A stretch of 64,000 nt of DNA from Calvatia gigantea. Lineage: Eukaryota; Basidiomycota; Agaricomycetes; Agaricales; Lycoperdaceae. This document shows positions 24,801-37,000 of the stretch, one piece after another. The stretch is from the NCBI GenBank assembly GCA_025093985.1, contig JACAAK010000001.1, positions 1,674,001-1,738,000 on the forward strand, in the 5' to 3' direction. The notes beneath the pieces are model-generated. The model did no database searches. It was not told where the DNA came from and saw nothing but the letters and a program-made list of their open reading frames with translations. How positions within the stretch are numbered: position 1 is the first letter of the stretch; the number at the start of each line of letters is the position of its first letter. The translations under genes and the position numbers were made by a program.

Positions 24801-27524
24801 GTATACAATTGGGGCCGTTGTCTTACCTTTTAAGGTGGCCCCCTCCAGAAGATTTGTCTTCATTCCGGGTAGCGTTACACCAAGTTCAAGGGTCTTAAAG
24901 GCCTCGGCTAACGATGGGATGTTTGTACTACCATCAAAGCCAGAAATGGTCAGTCCCACGTCTGGGAGCACCACGATCAGTAATGGTAGCAGCGCTCTCA
25001 GGTCGGAAGCCAACCTTTCTTTGCAACAAAGTCGTTTAGGGTTTGAAGCCCTTGCGGACTATCGTTGGCCTGCGTGTCTGGGTAAGCTTCGATAACGAGC
25101 AAATGCCGAGGTGGCATCTACCTGGAAAGCCGAGGTCGCACTAATAGTGTTATTGCCCATACGAAGATTGAGATCCGGGAGCAGCGCAGTACCAAGCGCT
25201 ACCCCATCGCGGAAAAGTTGCAGGGCTATGTTACAAACGATCAAAAGCTGGCAAACAAGGGGTGGAGAGCGAAACACACTCAAATCTCCGGTCGAAAGAT
25301 TCAAATTGGAAGGATTAAATATCGTCACTAGTAGAATATTTTAGCACCGCTGCGCATGAACAATCAAACTGGTATGTTACCATTGATATTCAAATTGATA
25401 TGGTCCGTGGTTCCACCGGCAACATCGACCCCCTCAATTTGCGTCAGTCCCTTTAAACCTCGTAAACCTTGCAAATGGGTGGACACGTTGACTTTGATTG
25501 GGTCCAGGGTGATTTGACCAATGCTTAAATTGGCGATCGCTCGAGAGTTTCCAATAAGGCGGAATTCGGCGACATCGGCATTGGTGAGATTGGCATCTGC
25601 ACAAGTTGTGAGCTTCGGAGATACCCAAAAATAGAGGGGCTTACTAAAAGTGGAAAATATAGGATGTTGAGCGTCAGGACAAGTGAGGTTCGTATCAGCA
25701 ATGACTATATCAATCGTTCCACGAGTGTCTGCTTCTCCGAGGACCACAATGGACGACGTTGAAGCACCGGGAGGCTTTTCGCGCATCAGACTCGATGATT
25801 TAAGAGGTAACGATCATGCTTACAGTCGCTAGTCCAGCAACAGGGGCATCACCCTGAACAATGTTAAACGCATTTTGAATCTGGCCGATGGCGAGATTGA
25901 ATCCGAAGGGCAATTCTAAGAGACAAAACAATCAATTCGCCTTACATCATTCGTTGGGAACTGACATACGAAGTGATGCGCGAACGGAACTACTGGACGC
26001 AGCGGGTGTCCAAGGCGTTTCAGGGGAGAACACCAGTGCCAAGTTACCAATATCAATTGTGCGAATGGGGTCGATGGGGACAGATGATTTGAATGGGACA
26101 TTGAGCTGCAATGATTGAAGCCCATCCGAAAGCCATTGGATAACGGTCCCATCGTCCTGGAGAGTCGAACGGCCTGTGGCTACCACAGGAGATGCGTCAC
26201 CGTTGAGATAATTCGTAAACAAAGAGGAGACTTTGGGGAGATCGGCAGGATTTCGGACGGGTTCAAGGGTACCTTTCAGCGTAATATTATTGAGGCCGGT
26301 GTCCTGGTTCGATTCAGCCCATGTCGACCAGCTATGAAATTCAGACTCACGATAACCGTATTGGTGGAGGTTCCGGAGCCGAGGAAAACGCTCTGATATG
26401 ACAGGTCAAATATAGTTGTCCCCAGCTGAAGAACAAAGGGGCTAGATGGAAATAAGTTGAATATCGTAGTAAATAAGAACGAGTTTAAAGTCTCACCTTT
26501 CGTTATTAATCTGGGTCAATGCAACAAAATCGAGACCACCAGCAGGATTATCGCTTGGCAGTTTGAAGTCGAGCAGTGCAACACCCCCAGAGAAACTGTT
26601 GATACCTATTATTTCATAAGTGGACCCGTCGGAAGATCGGAAACATTAAATTTGCCTTTCAGGTCAACCCGTTTATCAAATTCGATGCCTTTGGCGACAG
26701 GGAACTTCAACGCTTGAACACGCAAGTTGTTACTGTGCAGTCGCCATGAAAATTTTGGGGAAGTAATCATAAAACGCGTGAATTCTGAGAATGCAGTTTG
26801 GTTCTCAATGGTGAAGGTCTGCGTCTGATTAATCTTGGCACGCTTATGGCTAGCATGAAGTTCGCTGAAGGGTGTTGTGTGACCCAATTTGATTCCTGTC
26901 TTGTCAGTGTCGGGGTCTGGTAGCCAATACACGTCTATGTTGTCCGTGAACTTGATCGAAGCTGAGAAGATACCCGTATGAGTAACCTGGCAGAAATAGA
27001 ATAAGGCTTCTTTTTCAGCAGTCCACAAATATCTAACAGACATTGCCTTGGAAAAGGAGGTCAAACCTATCCGGGCCGTGTGTTAATAATTGGTTAGAGT
27101 AAAACAATCACCCTCACGTATTATTTGTTGCATTTAAAATGACTGCTCGCTCGACATCGATTTGACTCCTCTTGACAACCAACTGGACAATGGCGTGGAT
27201 AACAGGGAAAAGGATGATGAAAAGCAACGCAATGCCGAGCAGGGCGACAACTATTGCTGTTATAACAAACCAACGTCTTTTGTAAAGGGGGACTCGAGGT
27301 TGCTCTGGCTGGGGTGGCGTTTCGGGTATATCATTCCAACCACTTATAGGCCCCCTTTCCGATCCTCCAGCCCCAGCAACTGGAACACCGGCCGCTGTCG
27401 TGTGATTAATACCAGCAGGTGGCTCCGCGTGTTCTAATAGACGCGTCAATGATATACCTTCAGTGATGAGTCCGATACTTACCTCTGAGCTCGGTATCGG
27501 ATGAAAAGCTGCGTTGACTGTCAT
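18809..27524 (-). CDS. Giant DUF3712-type repeat membrane protein
   Basis: One gene of about 8.7 kb with many short introns, coding for roughly 2,500 residues. The N-terminal part has a Pro-rich cytosolic stretch, a basic 'LYKRRW' and one membrane helix, 'FVITAIVVALLGIALLFII' (near 27250). After that comes a long chain of similar beta-rich modules. Recurrent motifs are 'SDNPAGGLDF' (26560), 'HDDPEGGIHL' (23385) and 'SDDPAGGIHV' (21020), each preceded by a 'GV-I--F-LP' strand, and many 'NPF-A-ISL/NITK' and 'DAxxxGLDPTPLDGI'-like blocks. The C-terminus is Thr/Pro/Ala-rich and ends at 18809. Fungal proteins of this build are often named pre-rRNA processing proteins, but the look (one helix, long extracytoplasmic AsmA/LEA-like chain) fits a vacuolar or endomembrane protein better; that is inference. 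The start at 27522-27524 is not certain, because a strong donor (gtaagt) follows only 14 codons later. Confidence 0.72.
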
Positions 27525-29306
27525 GGCTGGCGTCGTAGATGTTACTGCTATGCCTCGCGGGACTTAATTGCTCCATGGCCCTGCGCGTCTTTCGCGCACC
27601 AGTAGGTTACGTGCCAAAAGCGGGCTCAACCACGAGAGCGGGCAAGGTGGGCTTAGGTCAAAACAGAAGAACCATGTCGGGAAATACTATATGTAACCCA
27701 GGCCAGAGCCGTGGAAGGGACATTCGCACATCTCAATAGTTGAGTCAGGCAGTCCCGATGATCTGGATGGCAGTGGACATGAAGATTTTATCGTGGAAAC
27801 CATCGAAAATGATACAAGCGTCCACATGCCTTCTCGTGAAGGAAGCAGCCACGGGACCAAACTGGGATAATACGGGATGCTTCTGAGGTTGCAAATACTG
27901 GTTGTCTTCCATCACGGGATCCCCTTCATTGTATTTTTGAAGAATCAACAGGTATATCCACACCGAGAAGGGGAATTGATGAGAATTTGTGGTCCCAGGA
28001 TGCATTTAGCCCCGAGTGTTCACATGGGTCCGCAAGCTCGTGTTTCTGTCGTTGGTGGAGCCCCGTGGGGTACGCTTATCTTGATCCCGGAGGGATCAGG
28101 AGAAGCAGTACCATACTTATTTTTCAACCCCAGAGCCTCAGCGCTCGGCACCAACCAGACGAAGTTCTGGTCAAAAAATATCTGAGAAGGATATGAGAAG
28201 AAGAAGTACATCGGATGATTTCGTTGATTGTGTGTGATCAGGAGGAGAAGTTTGGGGAAGCCTGCGTCTTTCCGATTCTTGCGTTTGTCAGTTGTTAAAA
28301 ATGTTGGTCTTGACATTGATTGATGTGCCTTACCCCATATGGCTGGGTCCCTGAGCGCTCTCAGCCTTCAGGTAACACAAATACTGAAGTACCTGTGTAT
28401 TCACCGACCAATTGCGCACGCAGTGTGCCAAGTTCCAACCCATATTGGACACCATCATGTGATCGGGAAAGCGGCGAAGATGAACGTTGAATATTTGAAT
28501 CCTGAGCGCTGAACGTTGAACATTGCGTTCTTTCAAGAGTGCCAGGAGATGCTTGTGGTTCGGATGGAAGAGGTTGAAGAGAGCCACAACATTGAAGTCA
28601 CCCTATCATGCTGGCCAAAAGGCGCTGTGTCAGGACTTGATGATAATTATTTACCAATGCTACACATAATGCATAACTGTTGGCCACAACAATGTTTTGT
28701 AGCATTTATTTGAGGTATCGCATTATCCCTTGAAGGTCAACCTGAGAGACAATATTTCGTGGCTGATTGTTGCATTTGAAGGAATGAAAGTGAGATATAT
28801 GAGTGACGCATAGCCAGGGTGGCGAAATCTGTTCAAACGTTAGATACATTATCATACAGACTATGTGCCAAACCTGGGCGACGATACACAAGTACCCATG
28901 TGCAATTCCTTGGGCCGAAGGTGACGCGTGACGCATGACAGGCACCAAGTTAGGTACGCACAGTGGAAACGGGACATTACATTATTTACTCACATACTTA
29001 CTCCGTTCTTCTCACGACCTTCCCTCCTCGACAGACCGTGTTATCAGTACAATACAGCAGATGGACAAGTGCAGTGACCGGGGGGTTCGCGCATTCGCAG
29101 CGACCTGCCTGCAATTCCCCCTTCGGATCCAAACCTAGTCGTCAGGGACCCCTGATCCTCCACTCCCACGGCCACCTTCCACGCGCTTCTGTTCACCACT
29201 AATTACAAGACATATCTAGACCGTATATGTTATTCACATTCTACGATAGTCTCCTCCGTCACATCTCAGCATAAGATATCTACTTGAGAAGCGGGCACAA
29301 CAGTCA
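27525..29306. other. 1.8-kb gap with unexplained sequence
   Basis: Upstream of the DUF3712 gene and downstream of the basic-protein gene. The right part (about 28600-29306) shows nothing I recognise. The left part holds the possible decayed minus-strand gene listed separately. No TIRs, poly-A tails or transposase motifs were seen. Confidence 0.5.
27745..28587 (-). pseudogene. Possible unrecognised gene or remnant
   Basis: Three minus-strand frames follow one another with protein-like composition: 28587 downward ('NLFHPNHKHLLALLKER', 'DHMMVSNMGWNLAHC'), about 28180 downward ('FFDQNFVWLVPSAEALGLK', 'PDPSGIKISVPHGAPPT') and about 27930 to the stop at 27745 ('HPVLSQFGPVAASFTRR', 'VDACIIFDGFHDKIF'). 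Plausible donors exist (gtaagg after ...GPSHMG near 28330, ctcag before IFFDQ), but I could not build one continuous open frame. I do not recognise a family. It could be a lineage-specific gene, a decayed gene, or chance. Confidence 0.25.
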
Positions 29307-30152
29307 TTACTCTACAATCTCCCCTTCCTCTTTCACCTCTGTTGAATCTTGGGACACTCCTCCAAGTACAGAACCTGCGGAATGCTTAATTGTCTCTTCA
29401 GTAACGGGTATCAAATCGTGAATAGGCCGGTCTTCAATCTCGCTTGAATCTCTGCGTTTTGTCCGCGAACGAGTTGACGGACGTTCAGGACGCTGCTCCA
29501 CCGGGCCGCCAGCTACCAGGACATCATCATCCCCCGCTTGAGCAGCATCAAGATCATTCTCATCTCCCACCCCTCCTCGAGTCTGCCGTGTGCGTTTGAC
29601 AGGATATACTGTATCTCCATCGTCAGCAGCCTTACGTCTGCGTTTTCCATTGCTTCCCCCTAAACGTTTCTTCTGGGGACTTGCACGTCTCACTTCGCCC
29701 GCCGCCACAGCCGCGATTGAGCTGACGGTAGGGACTATAACTCTCCCCTCTTCGTCGGGATTGCGAATTTTGGCAAGAAGTCCATGAAATCGTCCCGACG
29801 ATCCTCGACTAGCTCCCTCTGGTATATTCGGGAGTAAGAGCCCTAGATCGGTGGGATCGAGTGGTGGAAGGGAGAGTGCCAGGCGGCCGAAAGGATGGTA
29901 CAGAGGTAATGAGTAATTTGCAGCTTGAATTCCCTCTCTGGGTGGATGTTGGATGTTCCGTACTGCTTCAACGAAATTAATCCGGGTGGGTTCTGATGAC
30001 GGATAGGGGACGTTGCACAGAGTGGGGAGCGCGACAAGCGGATCGGTGTCGTTTGCAGACGGCGATTTGTAAGTGAAAACCGGCTTGCGTCTTATTCTGG
30101 ATGTAGGGAAGTCGGATATGGGATAGCCTGAGGGGATAATTGTGCTAGACAT
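29307..30152 (-). CDS. Uncharacterised basic, probably nuclear protein
   Basis: A single-exon open frame of 281 codons from the ATG at 30150-30152 (MSSTIIPSGYPISDFP); another ATG lies five codons upstream at 30167. The first half is Pro/Leu-rich with 'LYHPFGRLALSLPPLDPTDL'. The second half is low-complexity and charged, with basic clusters 'QKKRLGGSNGKRRRK' and 'RTRQTRGG', then 'RSRTKRRDSSEIEDRP', which look like nuclear localisation signals. It ends in an acidic tail. No known domain is visible. The length without an in-frame stop and the amino-acid bias support a real gene, but its role is unknown. Confidence 0.55.
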   Translation of the reverse strand: MSSTIIPSGYPISDFPTSRIRRKPVFTYKSPSANDTDPLVALPTLCNVPYPSSEPTRINFVEAVRNIQHPPREGIQAANYSLPLYHPFGRLALSLPPLDPTDLGLLLPNIPEGASRGSSGRFHGLLAKIRNPDEEGRVIVPTVSSIAAVAAGEVRRASPQKKRLGGSNGKRRRKAADDGDTVYPVKRTRQTRGGVGDENDLDAAQAGDDDVLVAGGPVEQRPERPSTRSRTKRRDSSEIEDRPIHDLIPVTEETIKHSAGSVLGGVSQDSTEVKEEGEIVE

Positions 30153-30502
30153 TGTTAAGACTAGCATTAATAGTTTTTAAATCCACACCAGGACAAAATG
30201 CTGAGCTGTTGCCGCGTACCAGACCATAGGTAACGTCGCTTGCATCAGCGACTTCTCCCGCTTGCGGAACTGCGCCAACGGCGTACGAAAATAAAGATGG
30301 AAGCAAGCAAAAATAATAAACTCTAGATTTCACAAGGGGAAGTATGTATCTGGCACCTTGTTCAAGCGGAGGATGGCTGGTTCCTATCAAGGTCTTGATC
30401 TACCTTTTGGCGGGAGGGGCATTCTACATCATGACATATCTTTGTGCCGGCTCGATCACGTGCAGTGCATTTTGGGTGGTTATGCAAATTGTCCCAGCCA
30501 GT

Positions 30503-30531
30503 CCACAGGAGGCTGGGCCAGCCTCCTGTGG
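30503..30531. repeat. Perfect 29-nt palindrome (14-bp arms, 1-nt centre)
   Basis: The left arm ccacaggaggctgg is followed by a single g and then by its exact reverse complement ccagcctcctgtgg. The next two outward pairs would be G-T wobble pairs in RNA. It lies in a gap between genes, about 350 bp upstream of the basic-protein gene's start. It could form a GC-rich hairpin or cruciform, or be a dimeric protein-binding site. Confidence 0.85.
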
Positions 30532-30729
30532 GTGTTTGAATTTGACATGAACGTTGCATGGACAGTCAACCACCACCATCATTCTAAACCAGAAGATTGT
30601 GTGGCTCCATTTCCCACGTATTAACGGTCTATATTTTGATTTTATCGATTTCTGGTTTGTTATTCCCGAGAGCACCAGAACTATACGATGATATGTACTA
30701 GCAGGTCGGCTTGACGACTCCGAGGGACA

Positions 30730-30749
30730 GTGTAAGCCCTGGCTTACAC
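30730..30749. repeat. 20-nt palindrome (9-bp arms, 2-nt centre)
   Basis: Arms gtgtaagcc and ggcttacac flank a central ct. It sits about 200 bp from the stronger palindrome in the same gap. The two differ in sequence. Confidence 0.75.
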
Positions 30750-31087
30750 CAGGAATCGTAAGGCGAATATTATTAGAACACGGACAAATTGGGAAGGAGA
30801 TAAAAGGTGAGTTGGACGAACTTTTTGGATCGTAGTAGAAGACTATGATCTTCGAATGTGACATACTCAAGTCCACCGCATTTCCTCGTTCTCCCCTTAC
30901 TGTAAGTGAGGCCGACCTGGCATCGCCGACGGCGGCCTTCCAGATAGTCTTCAAGTTGACTGCCACACATTGGGATTACAGAGCTATTTTTTCGCGTAAT
31001 ATTTTGATTTTGAATGAGTCCGGCATAAGTAGGACGAAAACACAGTGCAGTTAATATTAAGATCAAGCTTTGTCGGAGACGACCGTG

Positions 31088-34000
31088 CTAGTTGCTCTTC
31101 TGCTGCTCCAGAAGAGTTCTATAAAAGGACACCAAATATTTCTCACAAATAGCTGAGAAGTAAAACTCATGCTCAGAATTGTGGGGCTGCACCAGGTTGT
31201 GAGCGATCTCGTGTGCAAGCGTAAAATACCTGGGTCAGATATTAGTAGAGAAAGGGAACAAACATTAAAAACGATACCAAGATATCAACGCGTTTTCTAT
31301 ATTTCCTTGTTGTACTTCCGAGTCGTCTATAAATATCCCGGTTTTGTCATACTGCGCGACTGTTATAAGTCATAATTGGACTTACGCCTTGCCTCATAGT
31401 ACCGCAAATTCAAAAATATACTCCCATTGCGGTTGAAAGCTATGAGTACACCTTTGGTATCATAGAATATGTGGAGATTTGCGAGGTTAAGGTTGTAAGC
31501 ATGTGCAAGAGATGTCATGATATGAATGAATCTGGCAATTGCACTGGACTTCAATGTCAGGATGTTACGTCCTTCTTCTTCTGGTACATCTGAGATCGCG
31601 AATTAGAGATTGGTGCGGATATGGTTTTGTGCCATACCTTGACCGACAAAAACTTTGACACGTCCCATAGAACCTGGGTATATTTCAATGCCAAGACGAA
31701 AAGGGTTCAGTAATAGTTACGCACCGACTGATCTCATGTCCTGAGCATGCCCGGAGACATCACAATAACCGTCATCGTCGGTCTCCTTGACGTGACGCAT
31801 TTCCTGGAGGTTTTGTAACGAGTTGTTGGATTCTGCTCGACACGCTTTGATGGCCATCTCGATGTTGGAAGCTAGGAGAGAATGAGCTTCCAGTTACTCA
31901 GGGTCGTAGCTCGTACCTATATTGTCAAGTGGAGTAACTGTTGGACTGTCCATTCCAAAAGGACGCTGGGGGTTGTGTCCTTCAGTGAAACCGCCTGGAA
32001 TTGGAGGATCTGGTTTGGAATATTGTGGCTCCAGAACCCGCGGTTGGTCTGCTTTGGGCGTTTGACCACGCGATCCCAAACCTCCCACTGTGCCAACCTT
32101 TCGCTTGAACTTTTGGATAGTACCCATAAAGGAGGAGGCCTTTTCCGTGGTATCCATTACATCTGGTAATGCGGTCGAAGGCTTTGAAGATGGCGGCACG
32201 GCATTCTCTTCCACAATCTCGGGGGTTTGGGAGAGCAATTTGATATTTTCCTCTCGGACTCGTGCTTCTTCAGCTTGCTTTTCCAGCCTCCTTTGACGAA
32301 GGATGCGATCAACTGGGGAAAAGTTAGATACATGGGTGCGGGAAAAACTGAATCAGTAATACGGACCATTGTAACCACGCCGTTTCAAGGCTCGAAGGTC
32401 GGTCGACAGGATGGTCATGAAGAGCAAGGCGTCGTGGGCCTTCGGAGAATCAAAGATGAAGCGATTGAGGCACATTGCTACCCTTCACTAGGTCATCAGA
32501 AGGCCGTGACCAAAAGCATGATCTCACGACTCACTCATACATATCGGTCTCAGCGTTGTCAGCAAGCAATAGTTCGATTCTTGGAGAGGAGCCTCGCCTA
32601 GCAACGGCAGAAGCTTCCTGTTGTCGCTCGAGGTGGAATCTCCCATGTACCAATGTCTTCTTGACCTTGATCTGACCAAAGGTTCTAACTTGGAAGTTGT
32701 TCTCGGCCTGGAGCCAGTCTAACGATACTCTCATCCTCGCGTGATTGTGCTCGTGTAGAAAGATGGGCAGACGTTCTAGAATGAGAGTACGGGCGTTAAT
32801 TGCACGCCTGGAGTTAATGACTTCCGTTCCCAAGAGATATTCTTCTTTGACCAGAGAACTGAGCCGACGAGAGCCCAATTCCGTATAAAATTCTATCGGT
32901 CATGTAAGCTTCTATGGCGTACACGGACCTCAAAAAAGAATGACATACCTTCAATGATGTCCTCCTGGGGTGCGGTGAACAAATCCACACCAAAAGCTTG
33001 ATGCGCATTAGTATCGTCCGCGATGACGATCTGCTCTGCGACCTTCAGGTCATATCCAACCTCCCACTCTTCATCTTCTAAATCGTCTGCTTTAGTACCC
33101 GCATAAGGCTTTTGCTCGATATGCTTGCGCTGATAACATAATAACACGGGCGCTTTTTTCATTCTGGCAATTGTTGCAGCAGGACAGGTTCTTCCGATTC
33201 ACTGCAATGTTCCGCGTTTCGTTGAGGAAGCTAAAAGATGGTAAGTCCGCCACGCCGGGTTAAGGTGGCGCGAACCAACGCTCACTTATTAGGGCCACGG
33301 GCTAGCTCATAAAAGCGGGGAGGATCGTCTAATAAGATTTTGGCGACTTCCTCTACGCTTGGTTCCTGCTTTGCTCCGCAAGCTGTCAAAAAAGCATTCC
33401 CTGCTGTTCCGAAGTCTACAAAGACGAAAAGCTTGGAATGAAATCTCTCCTTGGAATTTTGACCCAAATAGCACTTTGTAGGAACTAGCCAGCGCATGGT
33501 CGGACCAATCATTCCTGAGGTGTTGCGAGCAGGAATAAATGCCATCCCCGACAGCTTCACAAGCTCTGAACGTGTAAACTCTGTCAAATGTCGGTCAAAA
33601 AACCCAACTTTGTTGTCATAATTTATCGTACCGGATACGCGAACCGATAGGATGTTGAACCATTTTTTGGCTTCGTCTGGGTCACTTGGCCGCGTTTGTT
33701 GCAGAAAGTCGACGATTTGGTTGGTTGTCGGATGTTCCTTAATTTGTAACTTTACCACATCGGCTTGAATACTCGGATGAATTACCAAGAATCCTAGTTG
33801 AGACCATTCGGATTTAGAGAAAACCTGACAAGGTGTGCCCAAGCAAGCCTTGGGACCATCCAACGCTGGAATAAACGCAATGTTTCCGTAATCGTCGCAG
33901 TTGTAATCTGCATATTTGTCGCGTATGTTGTCTATAAGATATTTGAGAGCGGAAGAGCGAATCTAGTGGTTCAGGAGGTCAACCTTCCTTGACGACGTGG

Positions 34001-37000
34001 GTATGCTGCTGATTCGTACCTCAGCGTCTGGATTCGTGCAAAGTTGAATTAATTCCTGAAGAGGAGGGTATCGACGTAATCCTAAAGCGAACAGAAACTG
34101 GGCTAAGGTATTGAAACATTTGGTATCAATTTTTAGAATTATTTTAGTGATCACGACCCACCTTCCTCTGAGTTATTTCGCCATTTGGTCTGCGTACCCC
34201 AGTCAATGATAGGGAGTCCCAATTGGCGAAACACAAGCAATGGTTCGTACAATTGGTCTGCCCTTAAACGTCTGAGCTTGGAGCCACCATCTTCCCCTGT
34301 TAGTTCTTTCGGGAAAGCGGCTGTGAGCCTTAAACGCTTGATCTCCTCTTCTTTCAGACTGGATTTAACGGATACTAGGTAGTGTGTGAGGTCATTGATG
34401 GTCCATTCATTCGTTTTGATCATCCTATCTGGGCAATGACGCAGGATTTTTGAAGGAGTTTGACTGCGACTCACCGATTAAAGATTATCTGGAGATCAAC
34501 ATGCTTCCGAACCTCCAGTTCTTGCAGCAGCTTTTCAATGGAGCCCTTGACAGAACTCCCTGATGGCAGCTTGACAATTGGCAAGTCGTGGAATATATCG
34601 GCGCTGGCGAAGTATGATTCACCTGGACGTTTCATGCCATCAGACGTTGGAATACAGGATTTTGTCTTCATCAAATTGATGATTTCCTGCTTCGAAGCTG
34701 AGGAGACACCGTGGCCCCAATTCCGGGCCATGAGGGACAGAACCTTCTCGGCCCATTGGGGTGAAGACTCGATGTCATGGGTTGGATCTGACCTTGTTAC
34801 TGCAGGATCACAGACGTAGTTGAGCCAATCACAGATTGTTAAGTCGGCCCAAGAGAAAGTCCGCCTCAAGTCCTCAAGGGAAAAATGTTTGGAAACGGAC
34901 ACTGGGAGGATATGGGGAGGAAGAGGTCCATCTGAGGGTAACCCATTCAGGGTCCTTTGATTGAGGACGGTTTTAACAGTGTGCAGTGGGAGGATCCTGT
35001 CTTCTCCTGTGGTGGAGGGAATCACTAGAACACAAGCTTCCAATAATTGTGTCCTGATAGAAGCGAGGTGTGATATACTAGGAGGATCGTACAGTGAGAT
35101 CCACCACTTCATACAAGCGATCACGTCGTCCTCAGGCAGGGGGCGTGACTTGAGCTCGGCCAAGACGTCGTCAAAGGTGATCGTCCGGATCATTCCTTTA
35201 TTCTGCATGGATATGATCAAAGGTTCTGTCACCAATTCAGCGGGTACTAGGGGGAGCTGCCTCAAGAACGTGAAAGAAGGGTCGGGGAGTCGGATTTGTG
35301 ACGCGTTGCGGACACCGAGTGTAGAAATAAGAGGGAGATCATTAGATGGATCACATTTGAAAAAAGCATTCTCAAGTTGAGCCGAAACTTCAACGGACGG
35401 CGTGGACTCATGAAATGTGAAGAATTTGAGGGTGTGAATTCCTTTATTTGCCAATGACGATTGCAGTTCCTCGGGTAGCGGAGCCTGTCCGAATGCCTCC
35501 GCATTTGCGTTCCAGGTTTCGTGTATCAGGTCCATTTCCAACTGGTAAGCTGCTCGGGTTAAGAGGCCACCAACATAAAGAAGTTCCCTATTCCAAACTA
35601 TTTATAGGTATCATAAGAACCAACCAAAGAAGGGGAGGGATGGGACACGTACCTGCAACATTCCGATCCCTGTTATAATTTCGTAAATCGAGATGATCGA
35701 ACCTTTTACTGCGGAAAGGACGCACATGAAATCAATCGCCTCTCTTTCCACCGTTGGTATAAATCGGGCCGCCATATGGCCTCCTATTCCAGTTGTTTGT
35801 GCCGTTGCATGACCCTCAATCTCAATGAGTCGGTGATGCCAAGGTAGTCAGCAAACAATCTTACGATGAACACACGAGCGGATCCAGTTCTAGTACGTTT
35901 TTTAATTAGCTCCAACAGATGAAGAACAGGTAAATGGTTGTACCCAGCAAGGTCGGCCCGCAGGCCCTGGAAGATGCTGCCAGTGGCGTGCGGATATTTT
36001 AACTCTTCCTGTTTGCTGGCGTCATATTTGTCCTTTGCAGTCTACGGGGGGGGGGGATTAGTCCTGCGAAAGAAAAGAAAGGTATGAAATAGGATATCTA
36101 CATATATCAGCTCGTATTTCATACTTGAAGGCGGATTTTTCTTGGTTGAACGATAGATCTCTGACGAAAGTTTTGCGCTTAATCGGACATTCACGTCTGC
36201 AGAGAATACGGAGAGAATGATACTGGTTTCAAAAATCTCGAGGAGGTCTGTTGGGGATGCAGCTGTTGGGAGAGGAGTGCTATGCCTTTGTGGTGTTGAA
36301 GATCCAGTAAGGGTCCCAAATAACGAAGAAAAGAACCCTGTGGTGACCGTCGTAGCGGGTTTTGAGCCGAGGCGCTTCCTCGTTTCCGTGCCCAAAGCAT
36401 AAACCCAATTCATGACAGCGGCTTGAATTGTAACGGCTGGGCGGAAGTCAATAAGGATTGCAGAGCGGCCACTCGTTGAACGTACGTGTCAACCTCAATC
36501 CATTGACTGTCATGTATCTGTTTGGACTCGTGCATAATAGGCCACGGGGCACTGGGTATGGTTGCGAAGATCCAATGGATTTGTTGAGCTTTACAAGGCG
36601 CCAGCCATCGAGATAAACAGATATTTCTTCAAGATGGGTCATGAAGGTGATGGATGAGGTGAGAAAACGGGTGAAGTCGAATGCGGGGGGAATGGGTGAG
36701 GGTTCTCTGAGGACCATTTCAAAGGATGTCCATGGTGATTGACTATTATCATCGAGTTTTCCACGACGCGCAAACAGCTTGTGAAGAAGTTAGGTGCATT
36801 TGGGTTTCATATTGGGTAAACGTACCTGATCTTTTTTGTCTTTCCAGTAGAAGCCCATCCATTGGTCTGAGAGAGCGCTGTTGGTTGGGATTCGATGGAA
36901 AATGGGCAGGAAGGAAACGCACCTCCTGACGTAACAAACGGTTCCTCTGTGACAGAAAACAGGCTATAAAAGCCTATCGTTTGATCGACAAAAGTGCGTT

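Larger units (their letters stand above)
30153..31087. other. Intergenic with two hairpin-forming palindromes
   Basis: About 0.93 kb between two minus-strand genes. It should hold the promoter of the basic-protein gene and the 3' end of the DUF3684 gene. Apart from the palindromes listed separately I find no gene: open frames across it are short and have no family motif. Confidence 0.5.
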
